Shown here: piece by piece, positions 6,469 to 13,526 of the stretch
Layout of the letters: every line of letters starts with the position of its first letter
Position numbering within the stretch: position 1 is the stretch's first letter
DNA from: an uncultured bacterium
Lineage (GTDB): Bacteria; Patescibacteriota; Minisyncoccia; Phycocordibacterales; UBA918
DNA: 15,836 bases
NCBI GenBank assembly: GCA_913050645.1
Contig: CAJXAG010000022.1
Coordinates: 1 to 15,836, forward strand
Direction of reading: 5' to 3'
Program-made: the position numbers and the translations under genes
The notes under the pieces: generated by a model
What the model was told of the DNA's origin: nothing
What the model saw: only the letters and a program-made list of their open reading frames with translations
Databases searched by the model: none

Positions 6469-8589
6469 CTATCGGGGAATTAGTGGAAGAATTGTATTGA
6501 AGGTTTCAGTGTTGGTAGTGATCAAAATAAGGTTTGGTTGCACGAATGAGTAGGTGATACGTTGGGTGTTGTTTGTGTCAACGAGTATACGCGCACTTTT
6601 GTTTGAGATAATCGTGTCACGGAAGAACGCTGAACGTATCTGTGAATCAGTTCGTGCGTATGGATCGTAAGATTCAGAAACAGGACTACCAAAAAGCGGT
6701 GCAAGGTCAATGCTCATTACTTGCTCCCACGCAAGCATGCCTGCAAACGCAGTGTCGAAGTTCCCTACACGCATGAGAATAAATGGGTCGGTTCCGCCGA
6801 CACTTCCAAAGGTCACTTCTTGGATACCGCGAGTAAATGAGCCCGGCGCGCGGTATCCCATGTATTGCATGACAGTTGCAGCATCAGCTGGGGCGGTAGT
6901 GCCGTCTGGGTTTTTGAGTGTTGGGTATATCTGAATCGTTTCACTGCTCTGCAATGACGCACTGAGAATATTGTCGTATGTTTCATCACGTGTTTGCGAC
7001 AATGGAATAGGAACCTGCGTGTTTGTTTGTATGAGTGATGGAATGGTAATAACGACTGCTTCCTGAGTGGGTGTGGAACTCACGAACCAGTACACACTTG
7101 TTCCAATACCCAGCAAAGAGGCGCCAACAATCACAAGCATGTAGATGTATATTGGTACTCGAGATGGACTGTCCACAGGTGACGGAGCGTATTTCTGTGT
7201 CTTCTGTGGAACCACTGCTTCCTGCGGTGTGGGGACTGCTTCTTTTGGAGTCGGAACAGGATCTGGAGTAGGAGTCGTAACAGGTTCGGGTCCCGGTTCT
7301 GGTGAAACAGGTGTTAGGATTGGCTCTGGCGCAGGTATGCTTGTGTGCATAGGGACTGACTGCGGTGGTGTTACTGGTTCTGGTGGTTCGGGGACCGGTT
7401 CTGGTGCATCAGCAGGAGTCACAACAGGTTCAGGTGTTGGGGCTGGTTCTGGGGTAACAACTGGTGCTGGCTCGAGTGTAGGAGCTTCCACGGGTTGTGT
7501 AATTGGCGTTTGAATCTGTGTCATTTGTGCGCTGCTGTCGGCCGTTGCATCCAAAAATGCTGCTGCACTATGTACTTCGTTTGCTGTGCTTTTAGAAACA
7601 ACTCGTTCTTTTAGTTGGGTATCAACTTCTTGAGAAACCAATGCAGCTTCGGGCGTGGGTGCTTCTTCATGCGCGGTTGGCTCAGGTTTTACAGTAGGAG
7701 TTGGAACAGGATCTGAAGCTGAAGCTGAAGCTGGGGCGGGAGTGGGTGCTGATGTGCTTGCGTCATCATCAGTATATGTCCATGAAGGCGCAGCAGTCTC
7801 CTCCTTCTTTTTAATTGAAAGAGCGGTGTTTTTCTTAACTCTCTTTTTCTTTGCAAGGCGCTTGACTACAATACCGTGATCACTTTGTGGTGCGTGAAAA
7901 CTATCGCGCGCTGCTTTCGTGATTGTATCAAGTCGTGTGTCGGCTTTACGAACAACATGTTTTGGTTCTTTTGCTTGTGTGGCAGCGATCTTCTTCTGCG
8001 TCGCCCAACTTTTCATACTTTCACCAATTGCTGGCAGTAGTCGGAAACGCTTTTGTTTTTTGTTTTGGATTATTACTCCCTCACGATCATCAGCAGCAAG
8101 TGATACTTGCTGTGGTGTATCTTCGAAAGTAGTGGTTTGTATCTGATGCTCTTGGATGTGTCGTACCTCGTCACTAAGTGTGCTGTCAGCAACTTTAACT
8201 TTTTGTTCAGTTGAGGTGCGAACTTTAATTTCTTTTGGTAGCGGCTTTGGCTTGTGTACCTCCTCCATTCCGGCAAACACATCTTTGTCGACATCTTTTT
8301 TGATCTCTGGTACCTGTTCTTTTTTCTGCGGTGCTTCAGCTGGTGGGATGTCGGCATTTGCAGAAAGAAATTCGTGCGCAAGCTTCGGTTTCTTCCGCTT
8401 CATACTCTGTGCCTTTTTTGGGATCACATTTGCTTTAGGGGTATTTAAAATAGCATTCGCTTTATCTTGAGCGGTTTGCTTGTCTTTCTTGAGTTTTGGT
8501 CCTGCAGGTTTTTCTTCACCACGTGCATGTGAAACATCCGCGTTATACGTGCGGATACGAGAAATAACCTTCTTCTCCCCTTGTGCCAT
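6469..8589 (-). CDS. Single-pass membrane protein with Pro-rich cytoplasmic region
   Basis: Unnamed family (706 aa from ATG 8589). Residues 1-280: charged, Lys-rich and probably disordered. About 281-464: low-complexity Pro/Glu/Thr/Ala region with many PTPEP-type repeats and an ASASAS run. About 479-503: one hydrophobic segment (VPIYIYMLVIVGASLLGIG). About 504-706: a folded-looking domain with FTRGIQEVTFGS, DPFILMRVGNFDTAFAGMLAWE and DLAPLFG, probably outside the membrane. I recall similar C-terminal domains in other Parcubacteria, without known function. Start choice: the frame opens 18 codons earlier, but ATG 8589 has a TACTAT -10 box 7 nt upstream and gives a hydrophilic N-terminus; the longer form would begin inside the pnp terminator region. 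Topology (N inside) follows from the basic cytoplasmic part and is inferred. The stop overlaps the alternative GTG of the dksA-like gene. Confidence 0.85.
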   Translation of the reverse strand: MAQGEKKVISRIRTYNADVSHARGEEKPAGPKLKKDKQTAQDKANAILNTPKANVIPKKAQSMKRKKPKLAHEFLSANADIPPAEAPQKKEQVPEIKKDVDKDVFAGMEEVHKPKPLPKEIKVRTSTEQKVKVADSTLSDEVRHIQEHQIQTTTFEDTPQQVSLAADDREGVIIQNKKQKRFRLLPAIGESMKSWATQKKIAATQAKEPKHVVRKADTRLDTITKAARDSFHAPQSDHGIVVKRLAKKKRVKKNTALSIKKKEETAAPSWTYTDDDASTSAPTPAPASASASDPVPTPTVKPEPTAHEEAPTPEAALVSQEVDTQLKERVVSKSTANEVHSAAAFLDATADSSAQMTQIQTPITQPVEAPTLEPAPVVTPEPAPTPEPVVTPADAPEPVPEPPEPVTPPQSVPMHTSIPAPEPILTPVSPEPGPEPVTTPTPDPVPTPKEAVPTPQEAVVPQKTQKYAPSPVDSPSRVPIYIYMLVIVGASLLGIGTSVYWFVSSTPTQEAVVITIPSLIQTNTQVPIPLSQTRDETYDNILSASLQSSETIQIYPTLKNPDGTTAPADAATVMQYMGYRAPGSFTRGIQEVTFGSVGGTDPFILMRVGNFDTAFAGMLAWEQVMSIDLAPLFGSPVSESYDPYARTDSQIRSAFFRDTIISNKSARILVDTNNTQRITYSFVQPNLILITTNTETFNTILPLIPR

Positions 8590-8596
8590 TGTGCAT

Positions 8597-8602
8597 ATAG
8601 TA
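8597..8602 (-). promoter_or_regulatory. -10 box for the Pro-rich membrane protein gene
   Basis: TACTAT on the minus strand, 7 nt before ATG 8589; no Shine-Dalgarno lies between. It is just downstream of the pnp terminator, so the gene starts its own transcription unit. Confidence 0.45.
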
Positions 8603-8636
8603 TCGCATGAAATACAACACACACTAAGGCGCGTTA

Positions 8637-8673
8637 TATACAAAAACCGATGCGAAGCATCGGTTTTTGTATA
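8637..8673 (-). terminator. Intrinsic terminator of pnp
   Basis: Perfect 17-bp arms (8637-8653 and 8657-8673) around a 3-nt loop; on the minus strand the stem ends in CGGTTTTTGTATA. It begins 5 bp after the pnp stop codon. Confidence 0.85.
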
Positions 8674-8678
8674 GTGCT

Positions 8679-10823
8679 TTATTTTTTCTCGTTTCGTTCG
8701 GGCGGCGTCACTCCTTTCTTTTGAGCAAACTCAGGATCTATTTGTTTGATTGAGAGACCAATCTTCCCTTCGTCAACTTTTGACACGACTGCTTCAACCG
8801 TCTCACCTTCTTTAAGTAGTCCGTCCATTTTTTCGATTCTGAATGGAGCAATTTCTGAGATATGGATAAGACCTTCGTTGATGTCATCAATTTTTGCAAA
8901 CGCACCAAAATCGACGACACGTACAATGGTTACCGTTACACGCTCACCTACTTCGTAGACTTTGGTAAGCGCTGCAATACGATCTGCTGCTTTTTGTGCA
9001 GTACCATTTTTACCAGTGATAAACACAGAACCGTCGTCTTCAATAGAAATTTCTTCCACTCCCGTTTCTTCTTTTATTGCATTGATGGTCTTTCCACCAG
9101 AACCGATAACCAGACCAATTTGATCAGGAAGAATTGAGAGTGTCAGAATCTCTGGTGCACGAGGAGAGATATTTTCTCGTGGTGCTGCGATTGCTGCTTC
9201 CATAGTTTCAAGAATAGTTAGTCGTGCCAGACGTGCTTTCTCAAGCGCCTCCCCAAGAATCTTTACAGGGATTCCTTCTACTTTTACATCCATTTGGATT
9301 GCAGTCACACCTTCACGCGTGCCGGCAACTTTAAAGTCCATGTCACCATGTTCATCTTCCGGTCCCTGGATGTCGGTTAAGAGCGCGTAGTTCTCTGCGT
9401 CTTGCATCATCAGACCTGAAGCGATGCCCGCAACCGGTCGCTTGATGGGTACGCCGCCATCCATCAGTGCAAGTGATGAGCCACATGCTGAACCCATAGA
9501 GCTCGAGCCATTTGACGCCATTGTTTCTGACACAAGGCGGATGGTGTATGGGAACTCACTTTGTGGAGGAATCACTGGCAAGAGTGCTTTTTCTGCAAGT
9601 GATCCGTGGCCAATCATTCGACGGTTAAAACCACCCACGCGTCCTGACTCACCCACTGAAAACGGAGCGAAGTTGTAGTGATGGATGTATCGCTTCTTGC
9701 TGTCTTGGTTTTCAATAGTATCAATCAGCTGTGCTGACTCAGGCCCTGCGAGCGTCAGTGCCGTGAAGATGTGTGTACCCCCACGGTAGAAGATGCCAGA
9801 GCCGTGCAGTACCGGTGAAACATCACCTGCCTGTGCATAGAGTTCACGCACGGTGTCCATGTCGCGACCATCTGCACGTTTCCCGTCTTTGATAGCGCCA
9901 CGGTGGAGTTCCTTGTCTACTTCATCTTCGAAGTATTCACTTGCGTGTGCAGCATTTACCTCCTCTTCTACTTTTTCTTCGATCGCTGCAAGGAAGGCAT
10001 CCTTGAGTTCATAGATATGGTCTTTCCCAGCTTTGTTTGAGAAAAGCACTTCAGTTAGCTGTGATGCAAACTCGCTGGCGAAAAGTGTATGTACTGCTTC
10101 AGGGAGTTGTGGAGCTTCGTAGGGTCGTTTTTCTTTTCCGATTTCTGCAATGATTTCTTTTTGCCATGCCTCAAGCTTTTGGTGTACTGCCACACTTGCT
10201 TCAAACACCGCAAGAATGTCACTTTCCGGAACTTCATATGCTGCAGTTTCGATCATGTTGATGTTGCCGTCTTTCCCACATGCGAGCACTTCAAACGATA
10301 GTTCCTGTTCTTCGCGCTGGAGGTAGGTTGGGTTCACAATCACCTCTCCCGTTTCTTTGTGCTGCCCAATACGCACGGTACCAACTGGTCCCGCCCAAGG
10401 AATGTCTGAAACTGAAAGCGCAAGTGATGCTCCAATTACACCAAGTACATCGGGGTCATCTTCACCCATAGCCAGTACCGTTACGACAACTTGAATGTCG
10501 TTGCGCATACTCTGGTCAAACAGTGGTCGAATGGTGCGGTCAATGATTCGTGCGGAGAGCACCGCCTCGTCGCTTGGTCGTCCTTCACGTCGCATGAAAC
10601 GACTGCCGAGCATTTGTCCTGCTGCGTAAAACTTTTCTTCAAATTCTACTGACAGGGGAAAGTACGGCATGTTGCTGGTGCGTGAACTCATGACTGCAGT
10701 TACTAAGATTGCAGTTTCTCCCATACGAAGAATCACCGAGCCATTGGCTTGGTTGGTAAGGTCAGTAAACTCTGCGGTAAGGGTTTTACCGGCGATGTCT
10801 ACTTCAAATGTTTTCTTTTGCAT
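8679..10823 (-). CDS. pnp: Polynucleotide phosphorylase (PNPase)
   Basis: 3'-5' phosphorolytic exoribonuclease that degrades mRNA to nucleoside diphosphates, usually as a trimer in the cytoplasm. Domains: first RNase PH domain (about 5-145, with FMRREGRPSDEA at 76-87), helical linker, second RNase PH domain (about 310-540) with the catalytic set D490, D496 and K498 in EDEHGDMDFK, KH domain with GSGG (574-577), S1 domain (about 625-695, RVVDFGAFAKI and GLIHISEI). The length of 714 aa is typical and all domains are complete. ATG 10823 is chosen by alignment with the family N-terminus; a TACAAT -10 box lies 6 nt upstream and there is no Shine-Dalgarno. It has its own terminator. rpsO, its common neighbour, lies about 2 kb upstream on the same strand. 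Confidence 0.98.
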   Translation of the reverse strand: MQKKTFEVDIAGKTLTAEFTDLTNQANGSVILRMGETAILVTAVMSSRTSNMPYFPLSVEFEEKFYAAGQMLGSRFMRREGRPSDEAVLSARIIDRTIRPLFDQSMRNDIQVVVTVLAMGEDDPDVLGVIGASLALSVSDIPWAGPVGTVRIGQHKETGEVIVNPTYLQREEQELSFEVLACGKDGNINMIETAAYEVPESDILAVFEASVAVHQKLEAWQKEIIAEIGKEKRPYEAPQLPEAVHTLFASEFASQLTEVLFSNKAGKDHIYELKDAFLAAIEEKVEEEVNAAHASEYFEDEVDKELHRGAIKDGKRADGRDMDTVRELYAQAGDVSPVLHGSGIFYRGGTHIFTALTLAGPESAQLIDTIENQDSKKRYIHHYNFAPFSVGESGRVGGFNRRMIGHGSLAEKALLPVIPPQSEFPYTIRLVSETMASNGSSSMGSACGSSLALMDGGVPIKRPVAGIASGLMMQDAENYALLTDIQGPEDEHGDMDFKVAGTREGVTAIQMDVKVEGIPVKILGEALEKARLARLTILETMEAAIAAPRENISPRAPEILTLSILPDQIGLVIGSGGKTINAIKEETGVEEISIEDDGSVFITGKNGTAQKAADRIAALTKVYEVGERVTVTIVRVVDFGAFAKIDDINEGLIHISEIAPFRIEKMDGLLKEGETVEAVVSKVDEGKIGLSIKQIDPEFAQKKGVTPPERNEKK

Positions 10824-10829
10824 TATGAA

Positions 10830-10835
10830 ATTGTA
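10830..10835 (-). promoter_or_regulatory. -10 box for pnp
   Basis: TACAAT on the minus strand, 6 nt before the ATG. No convincing -35. The predicted mRNA would start at the initiation codon or within a few bases of it. Confidence 0.45.
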
Positions 10836-10927
10836 TTTATGAGATCTGCAAGTTTCAGATTAGAACACATGGGTGTTTGTAACCTGCCTACCTGCAGACC
10901 TCTTTTGAATAACGTACTAACGATAAC

Positions 10928-10960
10928 AAAAAAAGGTCGAAAACGTAAACGTTTTCGACC
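10928..10960 (-). terminator. Strong intrinsic terminator of the two-gene unknown operon
   Basis: Perfect 11-bp arms GGTCGAAAACG (10935-10945) and CGTTTTCGACC (10950-10960) around loop TAAA, followed on the minus strand by seven T (10934-10928). It is 15 bp past the stop of the 146-aa gene. Confidence 0.92.
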
Positions 10961-10975
10961 CTGTACCTAAGGAAC

Positions 10976-11416
10976 TTATTCGTCCCACATACCAGCTTTT
11001 TCCAAAGCATCCGCTATGCACCAAGCGGCAGTCAGTGAAGATTCGTTGTGTTCCAGGCTAAATAGGCTGCTGTTGAGTATATCAACTTCGATTTGATCCC
11101 GTGCCCATTCAGCAAAAGCTCTCTTGGTATAAACTTTGCTGATGTCAGTTGCAAAGTTGGGCTGTAAGCCGTGTTTACTCTGCAGCGTTTTCTGTATCTG
11201 TTGCATGAGCTGACGAGCTTCAGTCGCTTTCTCTCCAGAGACAAACTCCAGAATGCATTCATCAGCTTTAGCAAACACTTTCCCGATAGATTTAGGTCGT
11301 GCCCCTTGTTGGACACTTCCCTGTTCAAGTACATCTGCAATCCTTTCTAATGCATCAGCAATCCGTCTCTGAGCATTTGTCTGCGCAGACATGTGGTGGT
11401 TTGCAAAATCACCCAT
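10976..11416 (-). CDS. Hypothetical protein, 146 aa
   Basis: Unrecognised soluble, mainly helical protein. It has an N-terminal heptad-like helix (AQRRIADALERIADVLEQG, about 15-33), a middle helix (EARQLMQQIQKTLQSKHG) and a C-terminal helical segment with FAEWARDQIEVDILNSS and TAAWCIADALEKAGMWDE. No signal peptide or membrane segment. The start is well supported: AAAGGAG lies 8 nt before the ATG. The ATG overlaps the last codons of the upstream 77-aa gene by 8 nt, so translation is probably coupled. The unit has its own promoter (11672-11699) and terminator (10928-10960). An accessory or toxin-antitoxin-like pair is possible from the layout (small basic first gene, helical second gene), but no family motif supports it. 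Confidence 0.75.
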   Translation of the reverse strand: MGDFANHHMSAQTNAQRRIADALERIADVLEQGSVQQGARPKSIGKVFAKADECILEFVSGEKATEARQLMQQIQKTLQSKHGLQPNFATDISKVYTKRAFAEWARDQIEVDILNSSLFSLEHNESSLTAAWCIADALEKAGMWDE

Positions 11417-11642
11417 CGTAGCTTCTCCTTTGAGGTGGAATTATTGTGCGCTCCGACAAGCGCTTTGCGTACTTCCCAATCCCTCTCTTTTTGTGGCGGC
11501 GGTCAATTTCTCTTGCCTTGTAGAGGTGGCCGCGCACGTAGCAAAGGTAGAACGTGTAAAACTGTCGTCGCAGTGATCGAAATGTAAGCACATCGTCAAC
11601 ACCACGGTTATATGCGCGTTGATTAAGCTTTACCCTTTTCAT
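11409..11642 (-). CDS. Small basic hypothetical protein, 77 aa
   Basis: Unrecognised and strongly basic: MKRVKLNQRAYNRGVDDVLT, then aromatic FYTFYLCYVRGHLYKAREID and RRHKKRGIGKYAKRLSER. The charge suggests nucleic-acid binding, but that is inference only. The ATG at 11642 has a clear Shine-Dalgarno (AGGAG, 8 nt upstream), and a promoter starts about 25-30 nt upstream. The stop (TGA, 11411-11409) overlaps the start of the 146-aa gene. Unlike most first genes in this window it has a leader and a ribosome binding site, a possible sign of separate origin. Confidence 0.65.
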   Translation of the reverse strand: MKRVKLNQRAYNRGVDDVLTFRSLRRQFYTFYLCYVRGHLYKAREIDRRHKKRGIGKYAKRLSERTIIPPQRRSYDG

Positions 11643-11671
11643 GTACTATTCTCCTGTGAGTTCCACCTCGT

Positions 11672-11699
11672 ACTATATATATGTATGGAAAAACTGCAA
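11672..11699 (-). promoter_or_regulatory. Promoter of the two-gene unknown operon
   Basis: On the minus strand, -35 TTGCAG (11694-11699), 16-nt spacer, -10 TATAGT (11672-11677) preceded by alternating AT. The 77-aa gene begins 29 nt downstream of the -10. Confidence 0.6.
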
Positions 11700-11790
11700 G
11701 CAATTACCATCTTGTCTCCTACTTTTTGCCCTTTGAACTCACTCCAATAGCAAAATTCGCACTATCATCAACAGGAATTCAAACCCCTCA

Positions 11791-11821
11791 TCGTTCGTTG
11801 TCATTAATGATAACGTAACGA
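11791..11821. repeat. Imperfect palindrome centred on TCATTAATGA
   Basis: The half-sites TCGTTCGTTGTCATT and the complement of the right side (TCGTTACGTTATCATT) match except for one bulge and one substitution. It resembles an operator, but it lies about 95 bp upstream of the nearest promoter and just behind the NYN-gene terminator, so its partner is unclear. Confidence 0.4.
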
Positions 11822-11836
11822 TAAGGCGTTGCGCAT

Positions 11837-11874
11837 AAAAGAAAACACTATCGCTTGCGATAGTGTTTTCTTTT
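11837..11874 (-). terminator. Intrinsic terminator of the NYN gene
   Basis: Perfect 18-bp arms (11837-11854 and 11857-11874) around a 2-nt gap, with A-rich and T-rich ends so that it can act on both strands. It begins 8 bp past the stop codon of the NYN-domain gene. Confidence 0.8.
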
Positions 11875-11882
11875 TATCTTCT

Positions 11883-12512
11883 CTATAAGTCATCAGTGTC
11901 GGTTCCGGTGGTGACTACTTTATCGATTTGATCTTTCAGGTCTTTCTTTGTGCGTGTTGTCGCCTTCTTGCCCGTTGTTTTGTGCGTCCCTCTCCCGCGT
12001 GGTGCGCGGTAGCCAAGCAAGAATGATTTAGGATCTTCATCAAGATCTATGAAATCGTCTACTGCTGCACGAAAGGCTGAGGATGCACTACGGCCAAAGG
12101 TAATACCTTCTACCTGACACCCTTGGTTTTGGATGTACTCAACGCCAGGTATGAAATCACCGTCGCCTGTTGCAAATACAATGGCATCGACTTTGTGTGA
12201 CAATTTGATTGCGTCAACAACCATGCCAACGTCCCAGTCAGCTTTCTTTGCGCCACCGTAGAAGATCTGTAGGTCTTTTGTTTTGATTTCAATACCGACT
12301 TTCTCAAGCGCTTCAAAAAAAGGCTGTTCCTCACCACTCTCTGTGTTTACCACGTAGGCACTTGCCCGGATGAGCTTTCGCTCACCAAGCGCAGCTTTTA
12401 CGACGTTTGCGAAGTTTACTTTTGCTTTATAAAGATTTTTTGCACTGTGATACAGGTTTTGTGTATCAATAATAATTGCGACCCGTTGGTCTTGATGTCT
12501 AATTACTCCCAT
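11883..12512 (-). CDS. NYN-domain (LabA/PIN-like) protein
   Basis: NYN domains have the PIN-like RNase fold with metal-binding acidic residues; some members act in RNA processing or decay, others regulate by unknown means. Motifs here: IIIDTQNLYHSAKN (D16, N19), ADWDVGMVVDAI (D94, D100) and ATGDGDFIPGVEYIQ (D117, D119). The full acidic set is present, so nuclease activity is plausible. Residues about 165-209 form a Lys/Thr/Arg-rich low-complexity tail (RAPRGRGTHKTTGKKATT), perhaps for RNA contact. ATG 12512 precedes the first strand at normal distance; no Shine-Dalgarno is seen, and a weak TAACTT lies 9 nt upstream. The position between rpsO and pnp fits an RNA-related role, but this is inference. 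Confidence 0.88.
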   Translation of the reverse strand: MGVIRHQDQRVAIIIDTQNLYHSAKNLYKAKVNFANVVKAALGERKLIRASAYVVNTESGEEQPFFEALEKVGIEIKTKDLQIFYGGAKKADWDVGMVVDAIKLSHKVDAIVFATGDGDFIPGVEYIQNQGCQVEGITFGRSASSAFRAAVDDFIDLDEDPKSFLLGYRAPRGRGTHKTTGKKATTRTKKDLKDQIDKVVTTGTDTDDL

Positions 12513-12557
12513 AAGTTTTTAAAGTTACGCACGCAACTATTGGTGCATGTCTTTGTC

Positions 12558-12618
12558 AGACTTCGAAAAATATATTTCACCGTACCACCAAGTACGTCTC
12601 CAGATATTTTTCTTGTCT
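12558..12618. repeat. Inverted repeat with long loop between rpsO and the NYN gene
   Basis: Perfect 9-bp arms GAAAAATAT (12565-12573) and ATATTTTTC (12604-12612), extended by AGAC (12558-12561) and GTCT (12615-12618). The 30-nt loop holds two GTAC boxes. It lies 46 bp upstream of the NYN start. Role unknown. Confidence 0.45.
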
Positions 12619-12712
12619 TTCTCGATCTGCACTCAATAGTTGAGCGCTTTAGTATGTGTGTAAATTATAAAAATTCGAATCAAGTGATTCTACTTCGCAG
12701 TGTATCACATTG

Positions 12713-12757
12713 TGAAACAGTGAGCCCCGCACCAAAGGCGCGGGGCAAACAGTTTCA
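12713..12757 (-). terminator. GC-rich hairpin after rpsO, probable terminator
   Basis: Inner arms GCCCCGC (12724-12730) and GCGGGGC (12740-12746), with CC/GG pairing inside; outer arms TGAAAC (12713-12718) and GTTTCA (12752-12757) across a 5x5 internal loop. It is 11 bp past the rpsO stop. There is no T-run, so it may end or stabilise the mRNA. Confidence 0.6.
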
Positions 12758-12768
12758 AGCAGATTAGC

Positions 12769-13062
12769 TTATCGCTTTAGCCCGAGTTTCTTAATCAGAG
12801 ACTCATAAGCCTTTTCATCCTGCCGTGAGAGATACTTCAGGTGCTTGCGACGATTCGCAACCATCTGGAGCAGTCCACGACGAGAGTGAAAATCCTTTTT
12901 ATGCTTCTTAAGGTGTTTTGCAAGCTCGTCGATCTGACGAGTGAGAAGTGCTACTTGTGATTGTGCTGAACCAGTATCATTCTCGTGCTTCTTCACGTCC
13001 TTAATTGCATTTGCCTTCTTTACTTTGCTTAACATAATGCGTTTTAAAAATGCGTCTTCCAT
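12769..13062 (-). CDS. rpsO: 30S ribosomal protein S15
   Basis: S15 binds the central domain of 16S rRNA early in 30S assembly. The signature is clear: KHENDTGSAQSQVALLTRQI, HKKDFHSRRGLLQMVANRRK and the C-terminal LIKKLGLKR. From ATG 13062 the protein is 97 aa, nine residues longer than the usual form. The internal ATG at 13035 (MLSKVKK) gives the standard length of 88. I keep 13062 because AAAGGAG (13080-13074) lies 11 nt before it, whereas nothing precedes 13035. An extended promoter is 67 nt upstream, giving a leader of about 60 nt. S15 represses its own mRNA in several bacteria by binding such leaders; here that is only a possibility. Confidence 0.96.
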   Translation of the reverse strand: MEDAFLKRIMLSKVKKANAIKDVKKHENDTGSAQSQVALLTRQIDELAKHLKKHKKDFHSRRGLLQMVANRRKHLKYLSRQDEKAYESLIKKLGLKR

Positions 13063-13128
13063 AATAGATACAGCTCCTTTACAGAAGCTCTACAGAAGTA
13101 CGCGGTCTAACCTGCGAAGGTTGTGTAC

Positions 13129-13156
13129 ACTATAGCACATATAAGAAAAAAATCAA
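13129..13156 (-). promoter_or_regulatory. Strong rpsO promoter with extended -10
   Basis: On the minus strand, -35 TTGATT (13151-13156), 16-nt spacer with a T-run, and extended -10 TGCTATAGT (hexamer 13129-13134). The leader holds a small hairpin AACCT/AGGTT (loop TCGC) and two direct copies of CTTCTGTA before the Shine-Dalgarno. Confidence 0.65.
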
Positions 13157-13221
13157 GTTTCACCACTACTCTACCCTTGTGTCAAAGTATTGTATGGCAC
13201 CTGTGCTTATTAAAACCTAGC

Positions 13222-13428
13222 AAGCAAGCCGTGATTCAGCTGGAAAAAATCTGGTTTGCTTCCTTACAGGAACTGTACACCTTTTAGGTATATTCTCCCT
13301 TTGGTCGAATCTACCTCAAAAGGTCTTGCGAAGTTCCAAGTATTCACTTCTCACACAGAAGCTCGCAATGACGGCAACGAAGTTGCCGTCTACGGAAAAA
13401 CCAAAGGTTGTTCCGTCTTCGCGAGACC
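13222..13428 (+). ncRNA. Candidate structured RNA or folded repeat, cloverleaf-like core
   Basis: Gene-free stretch packed with hairpins. Hairpin 1: 13222-13230 with 13253-13261, plus GATT/AATC inside. Hairpin 2: 13279-13290 with 13312-13324. Core: closing stem of 12 bp (13322-13333 with 13417-13428) enclosing three hairpins, CTTCT/AGAAG (13347-13361), GACGGCAAC/GTTGCCGTC with loop GAA (13370-13390), and ACGGAA...TTCCGT with inner AACC/GGTT (13392-13416). The last two and the closing stem join almost without gaps, as in a four-way junction. The single imperfect pair in hairpin 1 and in the closing stem is G-U on the plus strand but A-C on the minus strand, which favours plus-strand RNA. A weak ACAG/CTGT hairpin with T6 (13460-13476) could end it. 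No convincing promoter was found. A mobile REP/MITE-like element is the main alternative. Confidence 0.45.
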
Positions 13429-13495
13429 ATAGTCGAAGCGATCCAGTAAATTAATGAGCACAGGTGTCTGTTTTTTATTTTGCGACACTTACTTT

Positions 13496-13504
13496 TGGTA
13501 TACT
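13496..13504 (+). promoter_or_regulatory. Extended -10 promoter of the Xer recombinase
   Basis: TGGTATACT: a TG motif one base before TATACT (13499-13504). No clear -35, as expected for an extended -10. The ATG is 22 nt downstream of the hexamer. Confidence 0.5.
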
Positions 13505-13526
13505 CATACATATGTAGGTACAGATC

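Noticed and set aside
7145..7513. 122-aa plus-strand Gly/Ser/Thr-rich ORF
   Set aside because: It is the antisense shadow of the Pro-rich repeat region of the membrane protein; the composition is a mirror of Pro codons.
12447..12767. 106-aa plus-strand ORF across the rpsO-NYN gap
   Set aside because: Its start overlaps the NYN gene, it covers a hairpin region and the composition is unlike the other proteins; no ribosome site seen.
13301..13324. tRNA T-arm-like GGTCGAATC
   Set aside because: No acceptor stem, anticodon arm or D-arm of tRNA size can be placed around it, and the canonical GTTC is not complete.
13222..13428. Integron attC site next to a tyrosine recombinase
   Set aside because: The recombinase has Xer features with no sign of an IntI-specific insertion, no cassette array follows, and the structure is branched where attC is one long imperfect hairpin.
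13499..13526. dif site next to the Xer gene
   Set aside because: CATACATATG before the ATG is only loosely palindromic and does not match the 11-6-11 dif arrangement.
13441..13526. Phage integrase with attachment site
   Set aside because: No flanking direct repeats, tRNA target or phage genes; the protein fits a chromosomal Xer.
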